This document shows, one piece after another, positions 24,543-32,858 of a stretch of DNA of 57,010 nt (the first letter of the stretch is position 1; the number at the start of each line of letters is the position of its first letter). The position numbers and the translations under genes are program-made. The notes under the pieces are model-generated. The model did not search any database. It worked only from the letters and a program-made list of their open reading frames with translations, and was not told where the DNA came from. This stretch comes from Rhodohalobacter halophilus (GTDB lineage: Bacteria > Bacteroidota > Rhodothermia > Balneolales > Balneolaceae): positions 1 to 57,010 of the forward strand of contig NZ_MDWE01000033.1 in assembly GCF_001715195.1 (NCBI RefSeq), written 5' to 3'.

Positions 24543-25403
24543 ATGATCCCAACTGAACTTTCAACACATCTTTCGGAAACACTTGATCTGGAAATTCACG
24601 ATACTCAATCCCTATCCGGGGGCAGTATTAATCAAGCCGTGAAACTCTCCTCGAACAAGGGCGACTACTTCCTGAAATGGAACCGCTCGGCTCCGGATGA
24701 TTTTTTTGAAAAGGAAGCAGACGGATTGCATCGATTAAGTAACGGTAAATCAAATCTCCGTGTTCCAAATGTAATTTCTGCCGGAAAGGCGGAACCCGGC
24801 CGACCGGGATATCTGCTGATGGAGTTCATTGAGGCGGGGCGATCGGGTAATTCTTTTGAATTTGGCCGGCAGCTGGCAACGCTCCATCAAACCGGAGCCG
24901 ATCAGTTTGGCCTGGAAACGGATAATTATATCGGAAGTTTACCACAAAGCAACCGCCAGCACAGTGAGTGGATTGAGTTTTTCGCAAGAGAGCGCATCGA
25001 GCCACAGATCAAAATGGCGATCGATTCCGGCAAGCTGGACACAAACATCAACCAAAACTGGAACCGCCTGGCTGGCAAACTGGACGAAATCTTCCCTCCT
25101 GCCAAACCCTCCCTCCTTCACGGTGACCTTTGGAGCGGTAACTACCTGTTCGATGATTCCGGCAGTGCCGTTCTGATCGATCCTGCCGTCTACTACGGCC
25201 ATCCGGAGATGGATCTCGCCTTCACGAAAATGTTTGGCGGTTTTTCCGGTGAGTTTTACAGCGGGTATGAATCGGAATCCACGCTCGAGGCGGGATTTTC
25301 AGATCGGGTGCCCATCTACAATCTCTATCCACTGCTGGTACACGTCAATCTTTTTGGCGGACACTATGTCTCTCAGCTCAATACCATTCTTAAAAATTTT
25401 TAG
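24543..25403 (+). CDS. Fructosamine kinase / ketosamine-3-kinase family protein
   Basis: A 286-aa protein of the APH-like kinase fold. The hallmark is SLLHGDLWSGNYLFD (catalytic loop with HGD), then VLIDPAVYYGHPEMDLAF (the metal-binding D and the family's YYGHxExDLAF). The N-terminal phosphate loop is LSGGSINQAVKL. These enzymes phosphorylate sugar amines on glycated proteins, which then break down. I chose the ATG at 24543, as residues upstream are not conserved. It is the first of six genes read in the same direction (to 30660). Confidence 0.92.
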   Translation: MIPTELSTHLSETLDLEIHDTQSLSGGSINQAVKLSSNKGDYFLKWNRSAPDDFFEKEADGLHRLSNGKSNLRVPNVISAGKAEPGRPGYLLMEFIEAGRSGNSFEFGRQLATLHQTGADQFGLETDNYIGSLPQSNRQHSEWIEFFARERIEPQIKMAIDSGKLDTNINQNWNRLAGKLDEIFPPAKPSLLHGDLWSGNYLFDDSGSAVLIDPAVYYGHPEMDLAFTKMFGGFSGEFYSGYESESTLEAGFSDRVPIYNLYPLLVHVNLFGGHYVSQLNTILKNF

Positions 25404-25466
25404 CATCTGAACGACATATTTGTAATTTGGCAGCATAAACGGATTTACAATCAAAACAATCAGCCA

Positions 25467-26024
25467 ATGCCTCATTTTAATACCTTGTCTTACGATGATG
25501 CCGATTCAGAGTTGAAAGAAGTGTATGACGACATTATTACATCCCGGGGTAAACTGGCCGAGGTTCACAAAATCCAAAGTTTGAATCCGGAAGCGCTGGT
25601 CGCTCACATGGATCTTTACATGGCAACCATGTTTGGCAAATCACCCCTGAAACGTTACCAAAGGGAAATGCTTAGAGTTGTCGTCTCTGTAACTAACCGA
25701 TGCAACTACTGCATTGAACACCACGAACAGGCGCTGCTGGCCTACTGGAAAGATGGTGAGAAAACCGAGCTTTTAATATTCGATCGAGCAAACCTCAACC
25801 TGCCGGAAACCGATCGCCAACTCTGCAACCTGGCAGAGCATCTAACGCGGAACGAAGGGCCCGACTATGCTCAATATGTTCAGCAGCTTAAAAATACCGG
25901 CCTTGATGACCGAGCTATACTGGATGCAGTTCAAATCATCGCCTATTTCAACTTTGTAAATCGGCTTGTACTCAGTTTGGGGGCAGAGTTCGATGAAGAG
26001 GAAAAAAAAGGATACAACTACTGA
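25467..26024 (+). CDS. AhpD-like peroxidase-related protein (carboxymuconolactone decarboxylase family)
   Basis: A 185-aa all-helical protein. The redox site CNYCIEHHEQAL has the C-x-x-C-x-x-x-H pattern of AhpD. Length and the PHFNTLSYDDAD start fit the 'uncharacterised peroxidase-related' group. It probably reduces peroxides or serves as a disulfide relay; the partner is not known. It begins 63 bp after the kinase and ends 11 bp before the next gene. Confidence 0.9.
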   Translation: MPHFNTLSYDDADSELKEVYDDIITSRGKLAEVHKIQSLNPEALVAHMDLYMATMFGKSPLKRYQREMLRVVVSVTNRCNYCIEHHEQALLAYWKDGEKTELLIFDRANLNLPETDRQLCNLAEHLTRNEGPDYAQYVQQLKNTGLDDRAILDAVQIIAYFNFVNRLVLSLGAEFDEEEKKGYNY

Positions 26025-26035
26025 TAAAATCAACC

Positions 26036-26776
26036 ATGGAATCACCACAGAAAATCATCAGCCTGGTGCCATCCCTCACTGAACTCCTTTTTGATCTGAA
26101 CCTTGATGAACGAATAATAGGGCGAACCCGGTTCTGCATCCACCCGAAAGAGCGCGTGAAGAATGTTGAAATAATGGGCGGTACCAAGAATCCGAGACTG
26201 GATAAAATCCGTAATGCACAGCCCGACCTGATCATTGCCAACAAGGAGGAGAACCGCAAAGAGGATATTGAGAAACTCCAATCCGACTTTGAAGTGATGG
26301 TTACCGACATCAACACGATTGAAGATGCCTTTCTTACCATTCATGATATTGGTGGCCGGTGCAATGCAGAAGAAACTGCTCAGGAGCTCATTTCAGCCAT
26401 TCGAAATGAGTATGACCGGGCTCCCGATGAATCTCCCATGTCGGTAACCTATATGATCTGGCGCGATCCCTGGATGACGGTAGGCAGCAATACGTACATC
26501 CACTCCGTTCTCTCACACTGGAAACTGGACAATCTCTTTGAAAATCAGTCCAGATATCCTACAACCACACTTGAAGAGCTTTCAAGAATCAAGCCGGATA
26601 TCATCCTGCTTAGCAGTGAACCTTACCCTTTTAAGGAGAAACACATCAAAGAGGTTGAAAATGCCTGTCCCAAAAGCCGTGTGCTTTTGGTTGATGGGGA
26701 GTGGTTCAGCTGGTACGGCTCCCGAATGCTCCCATCTTTTAAAAAACTGAATGCCTTTCGCAAGGCGATCAGTTAG
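26036..26776 (+). CDS. Helical-backbone metal-receptor (BtuF-like) protein without signal peptide
   Basis: A 246-aa protein with the type III periplasmic-binding fold: IISLVPSLTELLFDLNLDERIIGRT at the start, KPDLII-type strand (QPDLIIANKEEN), then SVLSHWKLDNLFEN and ELSRIKPDIILLSSEP. This family binds cobalamin or iron chelates. No signal peptide or lipobox is present at the N-terminus, and no permease or ATPase is nearby, so it is not a normal ABC receptor. It may be a cytoplasmic binding protein, or the export signal is of an unseen type. Confidence 0.85.
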   Translation: MESPQKIISLVPSLTELLFDLNLDERIIGRTRFCIHPKERVKNVEIMGGTKNPRLDKIRNAQPDLIIANKEENRKEDIEKLQSDFEVMVTDINTIEDAFLTIHDIGGRCNAEETAQELISAIRNEYDRAPDESPMSVTYMIWRDPWMTVGSNTYIHSVLSHWKLDNLFENQSRYPTTTLEELSRIKPDIILLSSEPYPFKEKHIKEVENACPKSRVLLVDGEWFSWYGSRMLPSFKKLNAFRKAIS

Positions 26777-26819
26777 CAAATTGTATCAAAACCCGAATCC
26801 TTTTCGTTATCTTGCCTAC

Positions 26820-28517
26820 ATGAATAAAGTTTACCTCATTGCAACCCTAACCATTTTCTGCCTCATTACCGCGCCGGGTGTGGCTCAAACCGCCGATGAC
26901 GTTACACCGGAAGTGCGGGCGGAAGCGATGGAGTATTTTATACAGGGAGTATCTGATTTTGAAAATGAAGATTATGAACGTGCATTGGATCACCTTACCG
27001 CAGCGCACCTGAAGCTGTCTGATGATCCCGGGATCAATTATGCGCTTTCAGATGTCTATTTGATGATGGGCGATTACAACAATGCTTCCTACTACGCTCA
27101 AATAGCCGCAGACAGGGAGCCCGAAAACCGGTGGTATCAGCTTCAGCTGGCAGAGATCTATCGCCAGTCGGGGCGTTATGAAGCCATCATCGATATTTTT
27201 GATCAAATTTTGAAATACCATCCTGATGATGTGGATATCCTGTTTATGAAATCACAGGCTTATGTTGAATTTGGCGAACTGGAAAAATCGAATGAAACAC
27301 TCGACAGGCTGATCGACATCCGAGGCAGCGAGTTCGAATTTCACCTTCGCAAATTTCAAAATTACAATGCCTTGCAGCAACGTGATAAAGCGCTTGAGCA
27401 GCTTGAAATTATGCGGGAACTGAATCCGGGAAATCTATCCACGCTGCATACGATCAGCCAGTATTACCTGGAACTGGGTGATGAGGAGTCAGCACTTGAA
27501 ACACTCCTTGATGCGAGAGAACGAAATCCGCGTGACCCGCAAACCCTGATTTTACTTGCTGAGATCTATATTGACCGAGAACAGTGGGACGAGCTCGGAC
27601 AGACGTTTATCAGCATGATTGAAGACCCGCTTCTATATCCGTCGCAAAAAATGGAGCTTGTTCAGTTTCTCTATTCGCAGCACCGGCAGCAGCCGGCTGA
27701 ACAGACTCTAACCAATCAGACCGAAAATGCGATTACCGCATTTAGCCGGAGTGAACCTGAGTTTGCCCCTGCTCAGATGATTGCCGCCGAATTTCATCTG
27801 CAGCAGAATAACCTGGAACTTGCACTCGAGACATTAGAACGCGCGGCCGAGGCAAATCCAACTGAGCGCGGGTTATGGGGGCAGCGACTGCAGGTGATGT
27901 TCTCAATGCAGCAATATGAAAAGATAATTGAGATTTCAGAAACGGCACTGGAGTACGCGGGCAACGATGCCTACGTACTCTTTTTTATCGGGGCCTCCTA
28001 TATGTTGACAGATCAACCGGAAGAGGCTGCAGAATCTTTTGAAGCAGCTACGTCTGCACCGGCTCAGCGGAATTTCCGGTCGGTTATCTACGGCACCTAT
28101 GGAGATGTTCTGCAGGATTTGGATCGATGGGAAGATGCCAAAGAGGCGTACGAAATGGCACTTCGTCTCGATCGAAACAATCATAATGCGTTGAACAACT
28201 ACGCCTATTTCCTGTCGGTTCGGAATGAGCGGCTAACTGATGCACTGGAAATGGCAGAAACGGCCATTTCCTTCGAACCGGAGAACTCCGCTTACCTCGA
28301 TACGCTCGGCTGGATTCACTTTAAGCTGGGGAACTATGAAGATGCGAAATCGTATATAGAACAGGCCATTACAACCGGAGATGCAGGTGCCGAAGTTTAT
28401 GAACATCTCGGAGACATTCATTCTGAGCTGGGGAATAGAGAAGAAGCAAAAAACTGGTGGCAGCAAGCTCTTGAACTGGACCCCGATCGTGAATACCTGA
28501 AGAAGCGTCTGAATTGA
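26820..28517 (+). CDS. TPR-repeat periplasmic/outer-membrane protein
   Basis: A 565-aa protein with a signal peptide (KVYLIATLTIFCLITAPGVAQ) followed by at least ten tetratricopeptide units, for example YLMMGDYNNASYYAQIAADR and IHFKLGNYEDAKSYIEQAI. I chose the ATG at 26820, since an upstream in-frame ATG (26751) lies inside the previous gene and would hide the signal peptide. It precedes DUF4292 and EnvC-like genes, a gene order widespread in Bacteroidota/Balneolota. A role as an envelope scaffold is inferred. Confidence 0.9.
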   Translation: MNKVYLIATLTIFCLITAPGVAQTADDVTPEVRAEAMEYFIQGVSDFENEDYERALDHLTAAHLKLSDDPGINYALSDVYLMMGDYNNASYYAQIAADREPENRWYQLQLAEIYRQSGRYEAIIDIFDQILKYHPDDVDILFMKSQAYVEFGELEKSNETLDRLIDIRGSEFEFHLRKFQNYNALQQRDKALEQLEIMRELNPGNLSTLHTISQYYLELGDEESALETLLDARERNPRDPQTLILLAEIYIDREQWDELGQTFISMIEDPLLYPSQKMELVQFLYSQHRQQPAEQTLTNQTENAITAFSRSEPEFAPAQMIAAEFHLQQNNLELALETLERAAEANPTERGLWGQRLQVMFSMQQYEKIIEISETALEYAGNDAYVLFFIGASYMLTDQPEEAAESFEAATSAPAQRNFRSVIYGTYGDVLQDLDRWEDAKEAYEMALRLDRNNHNALNNYAYFLSVRNERLTDALEMAETAISFEPENSAYLDTLGWIHFKLGNYEDAKSYIEQAITTGDAGAEVYEHLGDIHSELGNREEAKNWWQQALELDPDREYLKKRLN

Positions 28518-28570
28518 GTCATCCGCTCGCTGTGCAAAAACTCTTTCTATAAAGAATAACCGTATCGTCC

Positions 28571-29329
28571 ATGAATATTCGAAATATACTCTTCCTTACC
28601 GGCCTGATTTTGCTGCTTCTGCTCTCTGCTTGTACTCCATCCAGGCAGTTGATATCTATGGAGAATATGGATCCGTCACCCCTTACGCCGGAGGAGTTGA
28701 TGGAGCTGACTCCAAACTACAGTGAACAACTGCAATCACTCTCAGGAAGCGGGCGAGCCATTGTAAGTGAACCGGACGGTAGTGAACGGGTCACGCTACA
28801 GTTTCACTCAAACCGCGAAAAAAGCCTGATTACAATTCGAACCAGTGTTGGCATTGAGGGCGGACAGATCCTGGTCGATTCCGATTCCCTTCTCGTGTAC
28901 AATCGGGTAGACAAAATTGCTGAAAAAGTATCCCTTACACAGAGTAACCTCACCAATATCGGCTCCCTTGCCTCCCTAAACATGCTCGACATGTTTAATT
29001 TCACTCTTGAGCCGGATCAAATAGTTCGGATTTATGAAGATGAGGAGTTCTATTTAGCCCTGCTTCGGGATCACACAGAGGTCTCCATCTCGAAATCAGA
29101 AGGACTCATTCAGCAGGTAGTACAAAAGGGAACGAACAGTGCCTACAGCCAGATCGATTATGAAGGCTATGCACAAATTAATGACTTTTATCTGCCACGG
29201 AAAATCACCATTTTAAGCAGCGATGGAAGGTCACAGGCTACTTTTTTGGTACGGCGCCTGGAAGTGAACGGTAACCTTCCTCCCATGGAAATCTCCATTC
29301 CTGATAACATTCCAATTCGCAGGATATGA
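28571..29329 (+). CDS. DUF4292 lipoprotein
   Basis: A 252-aa lipoprotein. The signal ends in the lipobox LLSACTPS. The mature part is beta-rich and resembles the LolA/LolB half-barrel fold of DUF4292 (FHSNREKSLITIRTSVGIEGGQILVDSD). Its stop codon overlaps the ATG of the EnvC-like gene in ATGA, so the two are translationally coupled. Function is not established; lipid or lipoprotein handling is a family-level guess. Confidence 0.9.
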   Translation: MNIRNILFLTGLILLLLLSACTPSRQLISMENMDPSPLTPEELMELTPNYSEQLQSLSGSGRAIVSEPDGSERVTLQFHSNREKSLITIRTSVGIEGGQILVDSDSLLVYNRVDKIAEKVSLTQSNLTNIGSLASLNMLDMFNFTLEPDQIVRIYEDEEFYLALLRDHTEVSISKSEGLIQQVVQKGTNSAYSQIDYEGYAQINDFYLPRKITILSSDGRSQATFLVRRLEVNGNLPPMEISIPDNIPIRRI

Positions 29330-30660
29330 CCATTCGCTACTTCCTTACAGGTTTACTGATCTGTTTCATTTCGATCGCTGCTGTTCCTGCTGCGGCCCAG
29401 GACTCTTATGAAGAGCAGAGGGCCGAATTGATGAAACAGCAGAGTACGACCCGGTCGCAAATTGAAACACTCCAAGAGCAGATTGAAAGCTACAATGAGC
29501 GGCTTGGCTATGCTACTGAGCGATATGACGAAATGTTTCGACAATACCAGGAGATGGAGCGTGTGATTGCACTTCAGCAGGAGAATATCCGCCAGATGAT
29601 GCGTGAACAGAATCAGATTACGGCTGAAATTGAGCTTATCGAGCAAAATATTGTCCAGCTTCAGCAGAGGCTCGAAAAACTAATTAACGACTACAAAGAG
29701 ACCCTTTCTTTTCTCTACAAAAATGGGCGAACAACAGAACTCGCACTGCTGCTCAGCTCGGGGTCATTCAATCAGCTTTTGGTGCGATCTTACTACCTTG
29801 GGAAGTTTGACGAATATCAAAAAGAGCAGGCCGATCAGATTCAGCAGGCACAGGTCGAATATGAGGAGTCGGTTGCTGATCTGGAGGTGACACTTGAAAG
29901 AAATGAAGAGGCACTGGCTACCATTCGTGAGGAGACTAAGGAGCTGGAGCAGCGCCGTGAGATGCAGGAGCGAAATGTTCAACTATTAAGACGGGATCGC
30001 GACAACCTTCAGGAACAGCTGGAAATTCACAGGAGACAGCTCAATGAATTGACCCAGGTTCTCGAAACTCTGGAAGCTGAAGAGGAGCGTATTCGAATAG
30101 CAGAAGAGGAGCGCAGACGTCGCCTTGCTGAAGCCTCAGAGATTGAAGATGAAGATGAACGTCGTGCAGCCGAAGCACGTTATTCCAGACCTATTTTAAG
30201 GGAGAGCGGTATTTCTAATGAAGAGCTTCTTGCATTTGAGGAAAGGTTTGAAACCAGCAGAGGTCAACTTCCCTGGCCGGTGGATAATGGGACCATTACT
30301 CAAAAATTTGGAATCCGTACCCACCCTGTCTTCAATACACAGACCAATTTTCCGGGTATTGAAATTGCCGCTGTCCCCGGTTCTACAGTCCGTGTTGTGA
30401 ATGACGGATATGTATTTGGAATTCAAAACTTTCTCGGTTTTGGGGATGTGGTCATGGTTCATCACGGTGCCTACAAAACGATGTATGGAAACATGAGTGA
30501 GGTGTATGTAAGAAAAAATCAGGTTCTGCAAGAGGGTGACGTAATTGGACTGTCCGGGGATGAAAATTCTGCTAACGGAGAGGTCATCATTTTCATGATT
30601 GCCGAGGGCAGTGAATATATTGATCCCCAGCGCTGGCTTCAGAGTGAACCGGTACCTTAA
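29326..30660 (+). CDS. EnvC-like murein hydrolase activator (degenerate M23/LytM)
   Basis: A 444-aa protein with a signal peptide to about residue 24, a long coiled coil (about 28-285, Gln/Glu/Arg-rich) and a C-terminal LytM domain (about 320-440). The domain keeps its frame (QKFGIRTHPVFN, VVMVHHGAYKTMYGNMS) but the zinc ligands are gone. The H-x-x-x-D site reads FPGIEI, the Y-x-H-L site reads YGNMS and the final H-x-H reads IIFMI. This is the EnvC/NlpD situation, where the domain does not cut peptidoglycan but activates amidases in cell separation. It overlaps DUF4292 by 4 nt. Confidence 0.9.
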   Translation: MTIRYFLTGLLICFISIAAVPAAAQDSYEEQRAELMKQQSTTRSQIETLQEQIESYNERLGYATERYDEMFRQYQEMERVIALQQENIRQMMREQNQITAEIELIEQNIVQLQQRLEKLINDYKETLSFLYKNGRTTELALLLSSGSFNQLLVRSYYLGKFDEYQKEQADQIQQAQVEYEESVADLEVTLERNEEALATIREETKELEQRREMQERNVQLLRRDRDNLQEQLEIHRRQLNELTQVLETLEAEEERIRIAEEERRRRLAEASEIEDEDERRAAEARYSRPILRESGISNEELLAFEERFETSRGQLPWPVDNGTITQKFGIRTHPVFNTQTNFPGIEIAAVPGSTVRVVNDGYVFGIQNFLGFGDVVMVHHGAYKTMYGNMSEVYVRKNQVLQEGDVIGLSGDENSANGEVIIFMIAEGSEYIDPQRWLQSEPVP

Positions 30661-30793
30661 ATCCATGCCTGCCTCATCTCTTAATGTTATCTCATCCTCT
30701 CTTCAGTCGCTTAAGTGAATAGGCTTTCAAGTAAATTCATTGATGCGTAAATATTTGTTGCAATTTGGTGTTCCGGAAGCTATAATTAATTTT

Positions 30794-30809
30794 TACTAAA
30801 AAATTAGTA
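30794..30809. promoter_or_regulatory. Inverted repeat just before a lipoprotein start
   Basis: TACTAA-AAAA-TTAGTA, perfect 6-nt arms, ending 7 bp before the ATG of the next gene and so overlapping its ribosome-binding area. It could be an operator or a translation-blocking hairpin, although it is weak and AT-rich. Confidence 0.35.
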
Positions 30810-30816
30810 CAAATGT

Positions 30817-31941
30817 ATGGCTTTGAAAAATCTCTATTTACTCCTCCCTTTTATACTCCTGCTGAAAGCTTGCAGTGGTTCAGGTCAAACCGATGGAACA
30901 ATCGTCTACGATGAACTTACGGAAGTAGATGTGCAACTGTTAGCAGAAGCCGGTGAGGGCAACGACTACTACCCGGGACGGATTCATCATCTCTTTGTTT
31001 CTTCAAATGGAGACTTGCTCGTTGGGGATATGGGAAGTAACACAATTGAACAATTCTCTCCCGATGGCGAGCACCGTGCCACCATCGCAACTCAGGGTGG
31101 CGGTCCCGGAGAGGTATCCGGCTTTTTCAGCCTTCATGATGCGGGGGGAGATACACTTATGCTCGAAAACCAGGGAGGCAGACGAGACCTCTTCTATCCA
31201 AATGACAGCGGTATCTATACATACATTCGTAATATGACGGGGGATACCGGTACCTATGAAGGTTTTACACTCATCGGTGTTCGATCAGAAATTGAATTTT
31301 ACGCTACCCGGCGCCGTGTTATTCGCAACCCTACTGAAATGATGAGCAATTCGAACGACTACTATGACTCTTATGTACTCGTTGTAAACCGCCAATATGA
31401 AGTGGTATCGGATTCAATTCAACATTTAAGTGCTCCTGAAATGCATATGCATTCTGTGGGAGATGGTTTTTCAATACATACAGTTCCGTTTCGAAATCAC
31501 GACCGCTTTGTTCAGGTTCCCGGTAACGGCTACCTTGTTGCCAGGCCCGCATCTTCTGAAATTGAGTTCTTTAATGAACAACATGAGCAGACCGGCTTAA
31601 TAACAATGAGCGTTGCAGACCGTGAAGTAAGCGATGAAGATCTTGACCACACACTTCAAAACGCTTCATCAGAGATGAGACGGGATATTGAACCAAGAGT
31701 ATACAACATCAAGCCACCTTTCCTCAATCTATGGGCCACAGAAGATCTTCTATGGCTGCAAACAGACAACTCAGCCTTAGGAAAGCAGTTGGTTTTAATG
31801 GATTACGAAGGAAATTTTCAAGGACAATTTACAATATCTAAATTTGATGAAGTTCAGCAGGTTGATGCTAATAGAATTTATACTATCCACAGGAATCCGG
31901 ATTTAGGAGACTCAGTTCGCATTTACGAAATCAAAATCTGA
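30817..31941 (+). CDS. 6-bladed beta-propeller lipoprotein
   Basis: A 374-aa protein. The signal peptide ends in a lipobox-like LLLKACSGSG, placing it in an envelope membrane. The body has propeller repeats like RIHHLFVSSNGDLLVGDMGSNT followed by QFSPDGEHRATIATQGGGPG, as in the Bacteroidota '6-bladed beta-propeller' family. Ligand and role are unknown. It has its own leader 156 bp after the EnvC-like gene. Confidence 0.82.
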   Translation: MALKNLYLLLPFILLLKACSGSGQTDGTIVYDELTEVDVQLLAEAGEGNDYYPGRIHHLFVSSNGDLLVGDMGSNTIEQFSPDGEHRATIATQGGGPGEVSGFFSLHDAGGDTLMLENQGGRRDLFYPNDSGIYTYIRNMTGDTGTYEGFTLIGVRSEIEFYATRRRVIRNPTEMMSNSNDYYDSYVLVVNRQYEVVSDSIQHLSAPEMHMHSVGDGFSIHTVPFRNHDRFVQVPGNGYLVARPASSEIEFFNEQHEQTGLITMSVADREVSDEDLDHTLQNASSEMRRDIEPRVYNIKPPFLNLWATEDLLWLQTDNSALGKQLVLMDYEGNFQGQFTISKFDEVQQVDANRIYTIHRNPDLGDSVRIYEIKI

Positions 31942-31959
31942 TCTTAACCGGACTTCGTC

Positions 31960-32448
31960 TTATTTCAAATTCACAAACTGTAGCGGAATCCCAAAACTCT
32001 TTGACTTCAGATTCCGGATCACTTCCTGCAGATCATCAATCTTCTTTCCTGAAACCCGTACCTGATTATCCTGAATTGCAGGCTGAACCTTAAGTTTCAG
32101 GTTTTTGATCTCCTTCACAATTTTCTTGGCGGTTTCCCGGTCAATTCCTTCTTTAATGGTGGCACTCATCTTTACGTGCCCCTGAGATGTTCCCTCTTCA
32201 CTCCCAAAGTCAAGTGCCTTCGGTTCCAAACCACGCTTAATAAAGTGCTTGATCAGCATCTCCTTTACCGCATTCAATTTCATACTTTCTGCCGCAACGA
32301 TATCAATTCGGTTCTGTTTTTTTGCAAACTCCAATTCTGTGTGCAGCCCCCTGAAATCGTACCGTGTAGCTACCTCTTTCAAGGTATTATTCACAGCATT
32401 ATCCACTTCCTGTGCATTTACTTCATTTACAATATCAAACGATGGCAT
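31960..32448 (-). CDS. yajQ: YajQ-family nucleotide-binding protein
   Basis: A 162-aa protein. The start MPSFDIVNEVNAQEVDNAVN and the middle TRYDFRG are hallmarks of YajQ (UPF0234). Members bind c-di-GMP or nucleic acid in some species. Two ferredoxin-like domains fill the chain and the length is normal. It converges on the propeller lipoprotein gene with an 18-bp gap. Confidence 0.95.
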   Translation of the reverse strand: MPSFDIVNEVNAQEVDNAVNNTLKEVATRYDFRGLHTELEFAKKQNRIDIVAAESMKLNAVKEMLIKHFIKRGLEPKALDFGSEEGTSQGHVKMSATIKEGIDRETAKKIVKEIKNLKLKVQPAIQDNQVRVSGKKIDDLQEVIRNLKSKSFGIPLQFVNLK

Positions 32449-32715
32449 AACATTTTTTTTAATTCTGATTGTTGGGTCTTATTTAGCCTGAAACGTCAAG
32501 AGCCGCTAAATGCAGGCTAATACTCAATTTATATAAGTTCCATAACAAACTTCTATCCGTTAATGTACTGCCTTTATCTAAAAATAATGTATTTTAATGT
32601 TAATTGATTCAATTTTAGGTTAATTAAGAATTCTACTTTTGACTTCTCTATTCATTTAAAAGGTACATGACGAAGTCTTCAATCTTTTTTCTGTAGAAAT
32701 GATTCTTTAGTTCAG

Positions 32716-32742
32716 GGTGTCATCCAAAAATTTGGAAACACC
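32716..32742. promoter_or_regulatory. Two-part inverted repeat upstream of the membrane-tethered protein
   Basis: The inner arms TCCAAA/TTTGGA surround AA and the outer arms GGTGT/ACACC extend the symmetry with a 1-2 nt bulge. It lies about 117 bp before the ATG at 32859. Its position fits an operator or a leader hairpin; the rest of the 410-bp gap between yajQ and this gene is AT-rich with nothing else recognisable. Confidence 0.4.
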
Positions 32743-32858
32743 TTATGGAATTGATTACAACCTATTGATCACACGGAACTCAATCCAACTTGATTGCTGA
32801 TTACCGGTATTTGTTCGTGTACCGGCTTCTTATTCATGGTGTTACAAATAGTTACGTT

